Shown here piece by piece: positions 17,484 through 26,742 of a stretch of DNA of 64,000 bases. Numbering within the stretch: position 1 is the first letter of the stretch; every line of letters starts with the position of its first letter. A program made the position numbers and the translations under genes. This stretch comes from Rhodococcoides kroppenstedtii (GTDB taxonomy: Bacteria > Actinomycetota > Actinomycetes > Mycobacteriales > Mycobacteriaceae). The notes under the pieces were generated by a model, which saw only the letters and a program-made list of their open reading frames with translations, did not search any database and was not told the origin of the DNA. The stretch covers positions 310,001 through 374,000 of the forward strand of contig NZ_FOJN01000002.1 in assembly GCF_900111805.1 (NCBI RefSeq), written 5' to 3'.

Positions 17484-18275
17484 GTGACGACGATTCTGGC
17501 CGTGGCCAACCAGAAGGGTGGCGTCGCCAAGACGACCACCGTGGCTTCCCTCGGCGCGGCCCTGGCGGCGTCGGGACGACGGGTGCTGGTCGTCGACCTC
17601 GACCCGCAGGGATCGCTCACCTTCTCGCTGGGCCACAACCCGGACAAGCTCACCGCGTCGGTCCACGAGGTGCTCACCGCGGCGTTGCCCGTCGGGGAGG
17701 CGATTCTGTCGACGGACGACGGCGTGGATCTCCTGCCGTCGACCATCGACCTCGCGGGTGCGGAGGCGCTTCTGCTCATGCGGCCCGGCCGGGAGTACAC
17801 GCTGAAGCGGGCGCTGGCGCCGGTGGCGGCGGACTACGACGTGGTGTTGCTGGACTGCCCGCCGTCGCTGGGCGTGCTGACGCTCAACGGTCTCACGGCC
17901 GCCACGGCGGTCCTCGTCCCGCTGCAGTGCGAGACGTTGGCCCATCGCGGTGTGGGGCAGCTGCTGACCACGGTCGAGGAGGTCCGGCAGATCACCAACC
18001 CGGACCTGGAGCTGCTCGGGGCGCTCGCCACGCTCTTCGACGCGCGGACCACGCACAGTCGTGACGTGCTCGCGGACGTGTCCGGTCAGTACGACATTCC
18101 CGTCGTCGCTCCGCCCATCCCGCGGACCGTGCGCTTCGCCGAGGCGTCGGCGTCGGGTACCTCGGTGATCTCGGGCCGCAAGAACAAGGGTGCCGAGGCC
18201 TACCGCGAGTTGGCGCGCAACCTGGACGCGTACTGGACGGGCGGCGCGGCGCTGCAGACGTACGACGCCGAGTAG
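17484..18275 (+). CDS. ParA/Soj-like ATPase (Rv3213c-like)
   Basis: A 263-residue deviant-Walker P-loop ATPase of the ParA/MinD group. Walker A reads KGGVAKTTT near residue 12, and DLDPQGSL and LLDCPPSLG follow. No parB gene is adjacent, so this is the stand-alone paralogue known in mycobacteria (Rv3213c) rather than the main chromosome-partition ParA near oriC. Its cargo is not known. GTG 17484 is chosen; GTG 17478 would add two residues. Two stacked hairpins follow the stop. Confidence 0.85.
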   Translation: MTTILAVANQKGGVAKTTTVASLGAALAASGRRVLVVDLDPQGSLTFSLGHNPDKLTASVHEVLTAALPVGEAILSTDDGVDLLPSTIDLAGAEALLLMRPGREYTLKRALAPVAADYDVVLLDCPPSLGVLTLNGLTAATAVLVPLQCETLAHRGVGQLLTTVEEVRQITNPDLELLGALATLFDARTTHSRDVLADVSGQYDIPVVAPPIPRTVRFAEASASGTSVISGRKNKGAEAYRELARNLDAYWTGGAALQTYDAE

Positions 18276-18276
18276 G

Positions 18277-18307
18277 GGGCCGACGCCGGCCCGGTCCCTA
18301 CCGGGAC
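18277..18307. terminator. Two stacked hairpins between convergent genes
   Basis: GGGCCG (18277-18282) pairs with CGGCCC (18287-18292), and GTCCC pairs with GGGAC around TACC (about 18295-18308). They fill the 37-bp gap between the parA-like gene and the convergent beta-propeller gene and probably end both transcripts. Confidence 0.5.
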
Positions 18308-18312
18308 ACGAC

Positions 18313-19560
18313 TCAGCCGAGGACGACGGTGGTCCCGGCGCCGTCCGCGCCTCGTCTGCCCTCGACGACGCGGGTGCCGAGCACCGTGACGGAGACGGGT
18401 GCGGCCGCGTCCTCGCGGGTGACCGGGAGGGTGCGGGAGACGGTGCCGGATTCGGTGTCCGTCACGGCCAGGCCACCGGGAACCGGGACGAGGAGCTGCC
18501 CGGCCATGACGGCTCCCGCGCCGAGGGCGGCGGGCAGGACCCACCGGCGCTCGAGCGTCGCCTGGTCGAAGCCCACCGCGACGGATCCGGTCCACCACAC
18601 CAGCACTGATCCGGTGCGGACCAGGTCCGAGGCGCGTGCGGTGGGCCACGTGGTGGTCACCGGCTCGTCCATCGGGACGGCCGAGAGGAACGTCGCCGAG
18701 CCGTCGAAGAGGGCCACCCGTCCCACCACGGTGTCCGACGGCGGCAGGTAGAGGGCGATGCGGTCGCCGACGACGGCGAGGACGCGGGCGGTTTCGACGT
18801 CGGGGGAGACGTCGGCCAACACGGTCGACCCGTAGACCTCCGGGACGGTCGCGTCCTTCGGGGCCGGGTTCATCGTGGTCAGGCGCAGGCCGGTCTCGCC
18901 GGGGCACCGCTCGAGCACGGCCACTCGGCTGCTGGCCGAGGCGGTCGAGATCAGCGTGCATCCGCTGCGCGGCTGCGAGCCCGGGTTCACGGGAGCGTCG
19001 ACTCGTCCGTACTCGAGTGTGCGCACCAGATCGGACCGCCACACCTCGAGCCGCGTCGACCCCGCCTGGGTGACGTAGGTTACGTCGAAGCTCAGCCGCG
19101 CCGGATCGTCCGCGTCGTTGGTGCGTTGGTCCTCGCGCGCGCCGGACGCGCCGTCGAGTTCGGTGACCTGTCCGCACCCGCGATCGTCGCGGTAGGTGGC
19201 CACGGCGGCGTCCCAGGCGCCGACGACGGCGCACAGCGCGCGATCGCGGGTGTAGCTCCAGCGTGTGTCGCCGGTCGCCGGGTCGAGACCGCGCACGGTG
19301 TGCTCGTCCGAGGCGATCACGGTGCCGCCCACGACGAACGGCGTGCCCGATCCGGCGTCGTCGGTTCGCCAGAGCTCGCCGACAGACTCGGGAACGGACA
19401 GCGCCGAGGGCGGCGGCCCCACCGGGGATTCGGCGACCACCGACGTGGTGCCGCGGGCGTCGCTGTTCCACCAGACGACGACCGCCGCCACCATCACCAG
19501 GACGGCGATGGTGGCGGCGGCGATCACGTCGGCGCGGGTGCGCCGTTCGGGTGCGAGCAC
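18313..19560 (-). CDS. Membrane-anchored PQQ-type beta-propeller protein (Rv3212-like)
   Basis: A 415-residue protein with one N-terminal membrane helix (ADVIAAATIAVLVMVAAVVV, residues 10-29), placing the rest outside the membrane. The outer part has repeated blade-like strands such as VRGLDPATGDTRWSY, VVGRVALFDG and VGFDQATLERRW, typical of PQQ-like propellers. It corresponds by position to the valine-alanine-rich Rv3212. There is no known enzyme activity; a scaffold or binding role is plausible. The GTG at 19560 lies 19 bases after the helicase stop, so the two genes may be one unit. Confidence 0.75.
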   Translation of the reverse strand: MLAPERRTRADVIAAATIAVLVMVAAVVVWWNSDARGTTSVVAESPVGPPPSALSVPESVGELWRTDDAGSGTPFVVGGTVIASDEHTVRGLDPATGDTRWSYTRDRALCAVVGAWDAAVATYRDDRGCGQVTELDGASGAREDQRTNDADDPARLSFDVTYVTQAGSTRLEVWRSDLVRTLEYGRVDAPVNPGSQPRSGCTLISTASASSRVAVLERCPGETGLRLTTMNPAPKDATVPEVYGSTVLADVSPDVETARVLAVVGDRIALYLPPSDTVVGRVALFDGSATFLSAVPMDEPVTTTWPTARASDLVRTGSVLVWWTGSVAVGFDQATLERRWVLPAALGAGAVMAGQLLVPVPGGLAVTDTESGTVSRTLPVTREDAAAPVSVTVLGTRVVEGRRGADGAGTTVVLG

Positions 19561-19579
19561 GGGCCGTTGAGCCGGCCGG

Positions 19580-21259
19580 TCAGTCGCGTGCTGCGGCGGT
19601 CACCGAGGCGCCGTCGGTCGACCCGGCGGAAGCAGACCCCGCGGCCGCCCCGCCGCGGCCGGAGCCGCGACGACGACGGCGACGGGGACGGGTCGAGCCG
19701 TTGCCCTCCGCGGCGGACGTGTCCGCACCGGGAGAGTCGGGCGCGGTGGTGGCGGTGGTGGCGGTGGTGTCGGCCGCGCCGCGGTCGGCGCCGGTCTCGG
19801 CCTTGCCGCCACGGGTGCGACGACGGTTCCGCGAGCGACGCGGAGCACGCGGGGCGTCGTCGGACGACGCGCGGTCGGAACCGGACGACGCGGCACGGTC
19901 GGCACCGGACTTCGAGTCCGCCGAGGTGTCGTCGGACGACGTCCGGGACGGCCGGGCGATGCTGCCGGTGGCGTCGCGCGGGATGTTCAGCTCCGTGTAG
20001 AGGTGCTCGGAGCTGGAGTACGTCTCCGCGGGCTCGGGGATGTCGAGCCCGAGCGCCTTGTCGATCAGCTGCCACCGGGGGATGTCGTCCCAGTCGACCA
20101 GGGTGACGGCGATGCCGGTGCGGCCCGCGCGACCGGTGCGACCGATGCGGTGGACGTAGGTCTTCTCGTCCTCCGGGCACTGGTAGTTGATGACGTGGGT
20201 GACGTCGTCGATGTCGATGCCACGGGCCGCGACGTCGGTGGCGACGAGAACGTCGATCTTGCCGGCGCGGAACTTCTCGAGCGCCTTCTCGCGCGCGATC
20301 TGCCCGAGGTCGCCGTGGACGGCGCCGACGGCGAATCCGCGCTCGGCGAGGTCGTCGGCTACCTTCTGGGCGGTGCGCTTGGTGCGGGTGAAGATCATCG
20401 TCGCGCCGCGTCCGTCGGCCTGCAGCACGCGGGCCACCATCTCGGCCTTGTCCAGCGCGTGCGCGCGGTAGACGTGCTGTGCGGTGCGCTCGTGGACGGC
20501 GGAGGACTCCGCCTCCTCCGCGCGGATGTGCGTCGGCTGCGTGAGGAACGTGCGGGCCAGGGTGATGATCGGGCCCGGCATGGTCGCCGAGAACAGCATG
20601 GTCTGGCGGCTGTCCGGGACCATCCCCATGAGACGTTCGATGTCGGGGAGGAAGCCGAGGTCGAGCATTTCGTCGGCCTCGTCGAGGACCAGCACGCCGA
20701 CCTTGCCGAGCACCAGGTGCCCCTGCTTGGCCAGGTCGAGCAGTCGACCCGGGGTACCGACGACCACGTCGACGCCGGCCTGCAGGGTGGCGATCTGCGC
20801 CTCGTAGGAACGACCGCCGTAGATGGACATGACCCGGACGGGTCCGTCGGCCGACTGCAGATGCTTGGCGGCGTTCTCGAGGTCGCTGGTGACCTGGACG
20901 CAGAGCTCGCGCGTCGGGACGATGACCAGCGCTCGCGGGGTGCCGTCGAGCACCGACGTGCCCGAGCCGTCGGCGGGACCGGTGGCCAGGCGGTGCAGCA
21001 AGGGCACGCCGAAGCCGAAGGTCTTGCCCATGCCGGTGCGAGCCTGACCGATGAGGTCGTCGCCGGCGAGGGCCAGCGGAAGCGTGAGCTCCTGGATGGC
21101 GAAGGTGCGATCGATGCCGATGTCGGCGAGGCCGCGCACGATCTGCGGGTGCACGCCGAGCTCGGCGAAGGTGGGGGGAGTGTGGGTGGTGTCCAACGCG
21201 GCGGACACGGTGGTCTCCGCGGGGGCGTCGTTCTCGTGGTCGACGGTGATCTTGCTCAG
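19580..21259 (-). CDS. rhlE: DEAD-box ATP-dependent RNA helicase, RhlE type
   Basis: About 560 residues. Helicase motifs in order: ARTGMGKT (motif I), PTREL, VLDEADEML (motif II, DEAD), FSATMPG (III), VATDVAARGIDI (V) and HRIGRTGRAG (VI). A long Arg/Ser/Gly-rich C-terminal tail probably binds RNA. M. tuberculosis Rv3211 is the counterpart. The start is unusual: no ATG is near, and CTG at 21259 has AGAGAGG about 8 bases upstream. In-frame GTGs at 21286 (no ribosome-binding site) and 21208 (shorter) are alternatives. The upstream leader carries two perfect inverted repeats. Confidence 0.9.
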   Translation of the reverse strand: MSKITVDHENDAPAETTVSAALDTTHTPPTFAELGVHPQIVRGLADIGIDRTFAIQELTLPLALAGDDLIGQARTGMGKTFGFGVPLLHRLATGPADGSGTSVLDGTPRALVIVPTRELCVQVTSDLENAAKHLQSADGPVRVMSIYGGRSYEAQIATLQAGVDVVVGTPGRLLDLAKQGHLVLGKVGVLVLDEADEMLDLGFLPDIERLMGMVPDSRQTMLFSATMPGPIITLARTFLTQPTHIRAEEAESSAVHERTAQHVYRAHALDKAEMVARVLQADGRGATMIFTRTKRTAQKVADDLAERGFAVGAVHGDLGQIAREKALEKFRAGKIDVLVATDVAARGIDIDDVTHVINYQCPEDEKTYVHRIGRTGRAGRTGIAVTLVDWDDIPRWQLIDKALGLDIPEPAETYSSSEHLYTELNIPRDATGSIARPSRTSSDDTSADSKSGADRAASSGSDRASSDDAPRAPRRSRNRRRTRGGKAETGADRGAADTTATTATTAPDSPGADTSAAEGNGSTRPRRRRRRGSGRGGAAAGSASAGSTDGASVTAAARD

Positions 21260-21604
21260 GGGTCCGGCCTCTCTCGGGTCTCGCACGCACCACGAGGGCC
21301 AGGCCGAGTGACGGCCGATGTCGATGCCCCCGAGTCCGTTTGCAGCCCGCGGCGCCGTCGGCCGGCGGTGGCGACGGACACGGTCCGTCGCGACAACCCC
21401 GGCGACACGATCGGCGGCAGGCACGAACCGAGTGCGCGCACAGTGTCGGGTGTCGGCGCCGCGGTGGCCGTAGCGGTGAATCGACCGTGTCCGGGACACG
21501 GCCGCCGTCGTACGGACGCAGCGCCGTCACGCCCATTCTAGCCCGGCGTCGCTCGGGCGGCGGTATCGGCCGTTCCGACGTGTCCGGCGGTAGGGTCGGT
21601 GGCC
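21260..21604. promoter_or_regulatory. Divergent region with two perfect hairpins in the helicase leader
   Basis: No gene is recognised in these 345 bases between rhlE (leftward) and the ferritin-like gene (rightward). Two perfect inverted repeats stand out: GCGACGGAC/GTCCGTCGC at 21371-21391 (9-bp arms, loop ACG) and CCGTGTC/GACACGG at 21485-21501 (7-bp arms, loop CGG). Both contain GGACACGG, which also occurs at 21203-21210 near the helicase start. They may be a repressor site or RNA hairpins in the leader. Confidence 0.5.
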
Positions 21605-22312
21605 ATGGAGAGCACTGGGGTCAGCGGGCGGACGCAGCAGGTCGACGGCGCGTCCGCGCCGGGTGTCGTGTCCGCCGATCACCCGGGCGTCGTGAGCCTG
21701 TTCGGCGTGCTCGCGTACGGCGAGATCTCCGCCTTCTACCGTCTGGTCGAGGACGCCGCGATGGCGCCGACGTTGCGCGACCGAATCGCGATGGCGAGCA
21801 TGGCGGCCGCCGAGATGAACCACTTCGAGGTGCTCGAGGCCGCGCTCCGCGACCGCGGGCGTGACGTCCTGTCGGTCACCGAACCGTTCGCCGCCGCCCT
21901 CGACGCCTACCATGCATCGACCCTGCCGTCGACGTGGATGGAAGTCCTGGTCAAGACCTACGTCGCGGACGGGTTGGCCGCCGACTTCTACCGCGAGATC
22001 GCGCACAGCCTGCCCGCCGAGGTCGCCGCGACGGTGCGCGAGGTGCTCGCCGAGACGGGGCATTCGGAGTTCGTCGTCTCCGAGGTGGTGGCCCGTGTCG
22101 CCGAGGACGCCGCAGCCAAGGATCGCCTGATGCTGTGGGGACGGCGGCTGCTGGGCGAGGCGATCACCCAGGCCCAGTTCGTCCTCGCCCAGCGCGAGGA
22201 ACTGACCGAGCTGGTGATGACGGCGTCGGGCGACTTCACCGGCATCGTCGCGTTGTTCGACCGCATGCAGGTGCGGCATTCCGAGCGCATGGCCACCCTC
22301 GGCCTCGTCTGA
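21605..22312 (+). CDS. Ferritin-like fold protein (MiaE-like, Rv3210c-like)
   Basis: A 235-residue all-helical protein of the ferritin-like group related to MiaE, the tRNA hydroxylase. Possible di-iron ligands lie in LAYGEISAFYRL, AAAEMNHFEVLE (E-x2-H) and ETGHSEFVV. Actinobacterial members have no shown substrate. The ATG at 21605 or the GTG at 21599 could be the start, a two-residue difference. It lies 129 bases before the DUF3107 gene in the same direction, as in mycobacteria. Confidence 0.78.
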   Translation: MESTGVSGRTQQVDGASAPGVVSADHPGVVSLFGVLAYGEISAFYRLVEDAAMAPTLRDRIAMASMAAAEMNHFEVLEAALRDRGRDVLSVTEPFAAALDAYHASTLPSTWMEVLVKTYVADGLAADFYREIAHSLPAEVAATVREVLAETGHSEFVVSEVVARVAEDAAAKDRLMLWGRRLLGEAITQAQFVLAQREELTELVMTASGDFTGIVALFDRMQVRHSERMATLGLV

Positions 22313-22441
22313 GCGGCCCCACCGGCAGTCGTCCGGCTGTTCGCTCAGGGCGTGGTGTCGGAGGCCGTGTCGCGACCGGCCCCTGCACTAGCCTGGACCA
22401 CGAACAGACAGGCACCAACGACAACGACGTGGAGGTCGGCC

Positions 22442-22675
22442 GTGGAGGTCAAGATCGGAATTTCGGACAGCCCACGGGAACTGGTGATCAACAGCGCCCA
22501 GACTCCCGACGAGGTGGAGGCGCTGGTCTCCGGAGCCTTCGGCGGCGAGGGCGTGCTGACCCTGCTCGACGAGAAGGGCCGCAAGTTCCTCGTCCCCGCA
22601 GCCAAGCTGGCCTACGTCGAGATCGGCCCGTCGGACAGCCGGCGCGTCGGATTCTCGACCGTCACGGCGTCCTGA
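22442..22675 (+). CDS. DUF3107 family protein (TB9.4-like)
   Basis: A 77-residue protein opening with VEVKIGISDSPRELVINSAQ, the standard start of the actinobacterial DUF3107 family, whose M. tuberculosis member is Rv3208A (TB9.4). It is likely a small alpha/beta fold; the C-terminal AKLAYVEIG strand is also conserved. Function is unknown. The GTG at 22442 follows a GGAGG site. A strong hairpin terminator follows 21 bases after the stop. Confidence 0.88.
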   Translation: MEVKIGISDSPRELVINSAQTPDEVEALVSGAFGGEGVLTLLDEKGRKFLVPAAKLAYVEIGPSDSRRVGFSTVTAS

Positions 22676-22696
22676 CCGGACCAACTCCGGCACAGC

Positions 22697-22731
22697 GAAC
22701 GGCCCCGCACCGAGCAGGTGCGGGGCCGTTC
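22697..22731. terminator. Perfect 15-bp hairpin between DUF3107 and tetR
   Basis: GAACGGCCCCGCACC (22697-22711) pairs perfectly with GGTGCGGGGCCGTTC (22717-22731), loop GAGCA. It separates two convergent genes and is likely used from both sides. Confidence 0.85.
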
Positions 22732-22771
22732 GTCGTCCGGTGCGTTCGAGGTCGGTGACGCTCGAGGTCGG

Positions 22772-23428
<657 letters not shown>

Positions 23429-23446
23429 CTACCGTCCCATCCGCCG

Positions 23447-23458
23447 CGTCGGCCGACG
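23447..23458. promoter_or_regulatory. Palindrome, candidate TetR operator
   Basis: CGTCGGCCGACG is a perfect 12-bp palindrome, 25 bases upstream of the tetR start and between tetR and the divergent DUF3152 gene. It is short and GC-rich, so chance is possible. Confidence 0.3.
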
Positions 23459-23571
23459 GACGAGGATCTCTCGGCTCAGCGGTAGGGCGCGGCATGTCGT
23501 TCTGCAGATCGTGTCGACGATACCCCGGCGCGCCGATCCGAGCGGTCGGGCACGTGTGAGAACCTGGATCG

Positions 23572-24570
23572 GTGAGCGATCGAGGGCATCCGCAGCGCGC
23601 GGACCGGGCGCGGCGATCTCATCAGCCGCTCCGGGCGCAGTGGGATCCGACGGCCGTCGACGCCGGTCGCCCGCGCCCGCCGCGCCCCGAACGCACCGCG
23701 AAGAAGCGCAGCCGGGTGGGTCGGTTCGTCGCCACCTACGGCTGGCGGGCCTACGCCCTGCCGATCCTGCTCGTCGTCACCGTGCTCGTCATCGTCGACG
23801 CGGTGCGCGATCCGGGCACGGCCGCGTCGCCCGATTCCGCCCCCGGCTTCCCCGCCCTGTCCAACACGTCCGAGGGCACCGACGTGATCGGCGTACCGCC
23901 CGCGGGCGACGGGAACTTCGCCGACAGCATTCCCTCCGGCCAGATGCCCGACGGCGGACCGTTCGCCGTCCAGGGCGCGGGCACCTGGCGCGTCGTGCCG
24001 GGAACGACCGACCAGGTGGGGCAGGGCACCGAGCGTGTGTTCACCTACACCGTGGAGATCGAGGAGGGCATCGACACCGTGGGGTTCGGCGGTGACGAGT
24101 CCTTCGGCCGCTTCGTCGACGCCACGCTGTCCAACCCGAAGAGCTGGACCAACGACCCGCGGTTCGCGTTCCGGCGGGTCGACACGGGTGATCCCGACTT
24201 CCGGGTCTCCCTGACCTCGCAGATGACGGTGCGGGACGTCTGCGGCTACGACATCCAGCTCGAGGTGTCCTGCTACAACCCCGGCATCGACCGCGTGGTG
24301 CTCAACGAGCCGCGGTGGGTGCGCGGTGCGACGGCGTTCCAGGGCGACATCGGCTCCTACCGCCAGTACGTCGTCAATCACGAGGTGGGCCACGCCATCG
24401 GGTACCAGGCGCACCAGCCGTGCGAGACGGACGGCGGCCTCGCGCCGATCATGATGCAGCAGACCTTCGGCACGGCCAACGACGACATCGCGACGCTCGA
24501 CCCGGAGGGCGTCGTCCCCATGGACGGCAAGGTGTGCCGATTCAACCCCTGGCCCTATCCGCGCACGTGA
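23572..24570 (+). CDS. DUF3152 membrane-anchored protein with zinc-protease-like motif (Rv3207c-like)
   Basis: A 332-residue protein: a basic cytosolic start, one membrane helix (ALPILLVVTVLVIV, about residues 62-75), a Ser/Pro linker and an outer domain. The outer domain holds HEVGHAIGYQAH, an HExxH motif with a third histidine seven residues after the second (HExxH-x6-H), resembling metzincin zinc sites. Four cysteines (DVCGYD, VSCYN, QPCET, KVCRF) could form disulfides. M. tuberculosis Rv3207c is the counterpart, and no substrate is known. The stop shares one base with the moeZ start. Confidence 0.85.
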   Translation: MSDRGHPQRADRARRSHQPLRAQWDPTAVDAGRPRPPRPERTAKKRSRVGRFVATYGWRAYALPILLVVTVLVIVDAVRDPGTAASPDSAPGFPALSNTSEGTDVIGVPPAGDGNFADSIPSGQMPDGGPFAVQGAGTWRVVPGTTDQVGQGTERVFTYTVEIEEGIDTVGFGGDESFGRFVDATLSNPKSWTNDPRFAFRRVDTGDPDFRVSLTSQMTVRDVCGYDIQLEVSCYNPGIDRVVLNEPRWVRGATAFQGDIGSYRQYVVNHEVGHAIGYQAHQPCETDGGLAPIMMQQTFGTANDDIATLDPEGVVPMDGKVCRFNPWPYPRT

Positions 24571-25730
24571 TGGAGCCGCTCGTCGCCCCGGGACCGCCGC
24601 TGACGCCCGACCAGGTCGCGCGCTACAGCCGTCATCTGCTGCTGCCCGATGTCGGCACGGTCGGCCAACGGCGGCTGCGCGCTGCACGGGTGCTGGTGGT
24701 CGGCGCGGGCGGCCTGGGCTCGCCGGTGCTGCTGTATCTCGCCTCGGCCGGGGTGGGCACCATCGGCATCGTCGAATTCGACGAGGTCGATTCTTCCAAT
24801 CTGCAGCGTCAGATCGTGCACGGGGAGGCCGACGTCGGGCGCGGCAAGGGGGCCAGTGCGCGGGACGCGATCCGGCGCATCGACTCGAGCATCGAGGTGC
24901 GCGTCCACGAGCTGCGTCTCGCTCCGCGCAACGCCGCCAACATCTTTCGGCAGTACGACCTGGTGGTGGACGGCACCGACAACTTCGCCACCCGCTACCT
25001 GGTGAACGACGCCGCCGCGGTGGCGGGCGTGCCCTACGTGTTCGGGTCGATCCACCGTTTCGACGGGCAGGTGTCGGTGTTCTGGGACGCGGCGCCGGGC
25101 GGTCGCGGTATCGACTACCGCGACCTGTATCCCGATCCGCCGCCGCCGGGCACCGTGCCGTCCTGCGCCGAGGCCGGCGTGCTGGGCGTGCTGTGCGGGG
25201 TCGTGGGATCGGTCATGGCCACCGAGGCCGTCAAGCTCGTGACCGGTGTCGGTGACCCGTTGCTCGGTCGCCTGCTGATCTACGACGCGCGGGCGATGGC
25301 GTTCCGCACGGTGACGGTGCGTCGCGATCCCGGCCGTGCGCCGGTGACCGAGGTCGCGGAGGACTACGAGGTGCTCTGCGGTCTGCCGACGCCGCCGCTC
25401 ACGGTCGACGGGGACCTCGAACCGGAGGAGGTCCGCGAGCTCCTCGCGGGCGACGGTCCGGTCGCGCTGGTGGACGTGCGCGAGCGCGTCGAGTGGGACA
25501 TCGCGCACCTCGAGGGTGCGACTCTCGTGCCGGTCGGCGGGGTGCTCGACGGCAGCGCGACCGGCGACATTCCCCGCGACAGGCCCGTCGTTCTCTACTG
25601 CAAGACGGGGGAGCGGTCCGCCGACGCGCTCGCCGTCCTTCGGGCCGCGGGTGTCGCGGACGCCCATCATCTCCGCGGCGGCCTCGACGCCTGGATCCGC
25701 GAGATCGACCCCTCCCTGCCCTCCTACTGA
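24570..25730 (+). CDS. moeZ: MoeZ: adenylyltransferase/sulfurtransferase with C-terminal rhodanese domain
   Basis: A 386-residue ThiF/MoeB-type enzyme fused to a rhodanese domain. The N-terminal half has the nucleotide motif VGAGGLGSPVLLYLASAG and DGTDNFATRYLVND; the rhodanese domain (from about 285) has the active loop CKTGERS with the persulfide cysteine. Such MoeZ proteins activate and thiolate small sulfur carriers (CysO, MoaD2 type) for cysteine and molybdopterin synthesis in mycobacteria, where Rv3206c is the counterpart. No CxxC zinc pairs are visible, unlike E. coli MoeB. The molybdopterin role links it to the nitrate-reductase genes further right. Confidence 0.9.
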   Translation: MEPLVAPGPPLTPDQVARYSRHLLLPDVGTVGQRRLRAARVLVVGAGGLGSPVLLYLASAGVGTIGIVEFDEVDSSNLQRQIVHGEADVGRGKGASARDAIRRIDSSIEVRVHELRLAPRNAANIFRQYDLVVDGTDNFATRYLVNDAAAVAGVPYVFGSIHRFDGQVSVFWDAAPGGRGIDYRDLYPDPPPPGTVPSCAEAGVLGVLCGVVGSVMATEAVKLVTGVGDPLLGRLLIYDARAMAFRTVTVRRDPGRAPVTEVAEDYEVLCGLPTPPLTVDGDLEPEEVRELLAGDGPVALVDVRERVEWDIAHLEGATLVPVGGVLDGSATGDIPRDRPVVLYCKTGERSADALAVLRAAGVADAHHLRGGLDAWIREIDPSLPSY

Positions 25731-25794
25731 CCCGCCGTTCTCCCGACGGGCCGAGGTCCCGGACGACGGTCGCCGTGGCGGTACGGTCGGACGC

Positions 25795-26646
25795 ATGATG
25801 CCGGAACCACCTCAGCACGTCATCGGCACCTTCGGCCTCCGCGGCTCCGACCCGGTCCCGCTCGGCGACGACTGGGACGGCGGATGGCGTCTCGGTGACG
25901 TCGTGCTCTCGCCCGTGGCCGATCACGCGCGCGGTGCCTGGTCGGCGAAGGTCCGCGAGACGCTCGAGGTCGAGGGGGTGCGGCTCGCCCGCCCGGTGCG
26001 GTCCACGGACGGCCGGTACGTCGTGTCCGGGTGGCGCGCCGACACCTACATCGAGGGCGCGCCCGAACCTCGGCACGACGAGGTGGTCTCCTTGGCCACC
26101 CGACTGCACGTGGCCACGTCCGCGCTGGAGAAGCCGCGGTTTCTCACCCAGCCGCCGGTGGCCCCGTGGTCCGACGTCGACGTGTTCGTCGCGGCGGATC
26201 GTGCTGCGTGGGAACCGGTTCCGTTCCGGTCGGCCCGCGCGGGCGGGGCGGTGGAGCCGACGTCGCCCGACGGGGTACGCAGCATGGAACTGATCGGCCG
26301 GCTCGCGACGCTGCGGCGACCGGTGCAGGAGCCGGACCAGTTGGTCCACGGGGACCTGTTCGGCACCGTGCTCTTCGACGGCGCCCGCGCGCCCGGACTG
26401 ACCGACATCACCCCCTATTGGCGTCCCGCTGCATGGGCCGCGGCGGTGGTCGTCGTCGACGCGGTGTCCTGGGGCGGTGCGGACGACGGCCTGGTCGGCC
26501 GGTGGGAGGACCTCCCGGAATGGCCGCAGATGTTGTTGCGGGCCATCATGTTCCGGCTCGCCGTCCACGCGTTGCACCCTCGCTCGACAGCCGAGGCGTA
26601 CCCCGGCCTCGCGCGGACCGCCGACCTGGTGCGGCTCCTGCTCTAG
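25795..26646 (+). CDS. TIGR02569-like conserved actinobacterial protein (Rv3205c-like)
   Basis: A 283-residue protein of a family restricted to actinobacteria, with M. tuberculosis Rv3205c at the same place after moeZ. HGDLFGTVLFDGARAPGLTDI resembles the kinase-like HGD..N/D box of aminoglycoside phosphotransferases, but key residues differ and activity is unknown. Starts at 25795 or 25798 (ATGATG) differ by one codon. It marks the left edge of the nitrogen block: the next gene in M. tuberculosis order (lipV) appears only at 54.9 kb. Confidence 0.78.
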   Translation: MMPEPPQHVIGTFGLRGSDPVPLGDDWDGGWRLGDVVLSPVADHARGAWSAKVRETLEVEGVRLARPVRSTDGRYVVSGWRADTYIEGAPEPRHDEVVSLATRLHVATSALEKPRFLTQPPVAPWSDVDVFVAADRAAWEPVPFRSARAGGAVEPTSPDGVRSMELIGRLATLRRPVQEPDQLVHGDLFGTVLFDGARAPGLTDITPYWRPAAWAAAVVVVDAVSWGGADDGLVGRWEDLPEWPQMLLRAIMFRLAVHALHPRSTAEAYPGLARTADLVRLLL

Positions 26647-26657
26647 AGCCGGGCGGC

Positions 26658-26738
26658 GCCGTCGGCACCGACGAGACGGCCGCCGCCGTCAGTACCGACG
26701 AGACGGCCGCCGCCGTCAGTACCGACGAGACGGCCGCC
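26658..26738 (+). repeat. 27-bp tandem repeat, three copies, between convergent genes
   Basis: Units start at 26658, 26685 and 26712, with a partial fourth at 26739; each contains ACCGACGAGACGGCC. GACGGC and GCCGTC within each unit can pair around CGCC, giving three successive hairpins. It fills most of the 96-bp gap between the Rv3205c-like gene and the allophanate hydrolase gene and may act as a two-way terminator. Confidence 0.8.
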
Positions 26739-26742
26739 GCCG

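Noticed and set aside
17484-18275. Plasmid-type parAB partition locus
   Set aside because: There is no parB gene or centromere-like repeat next to it, and the gene has the same neighbours as the stand-alone mycobacterial homologue.
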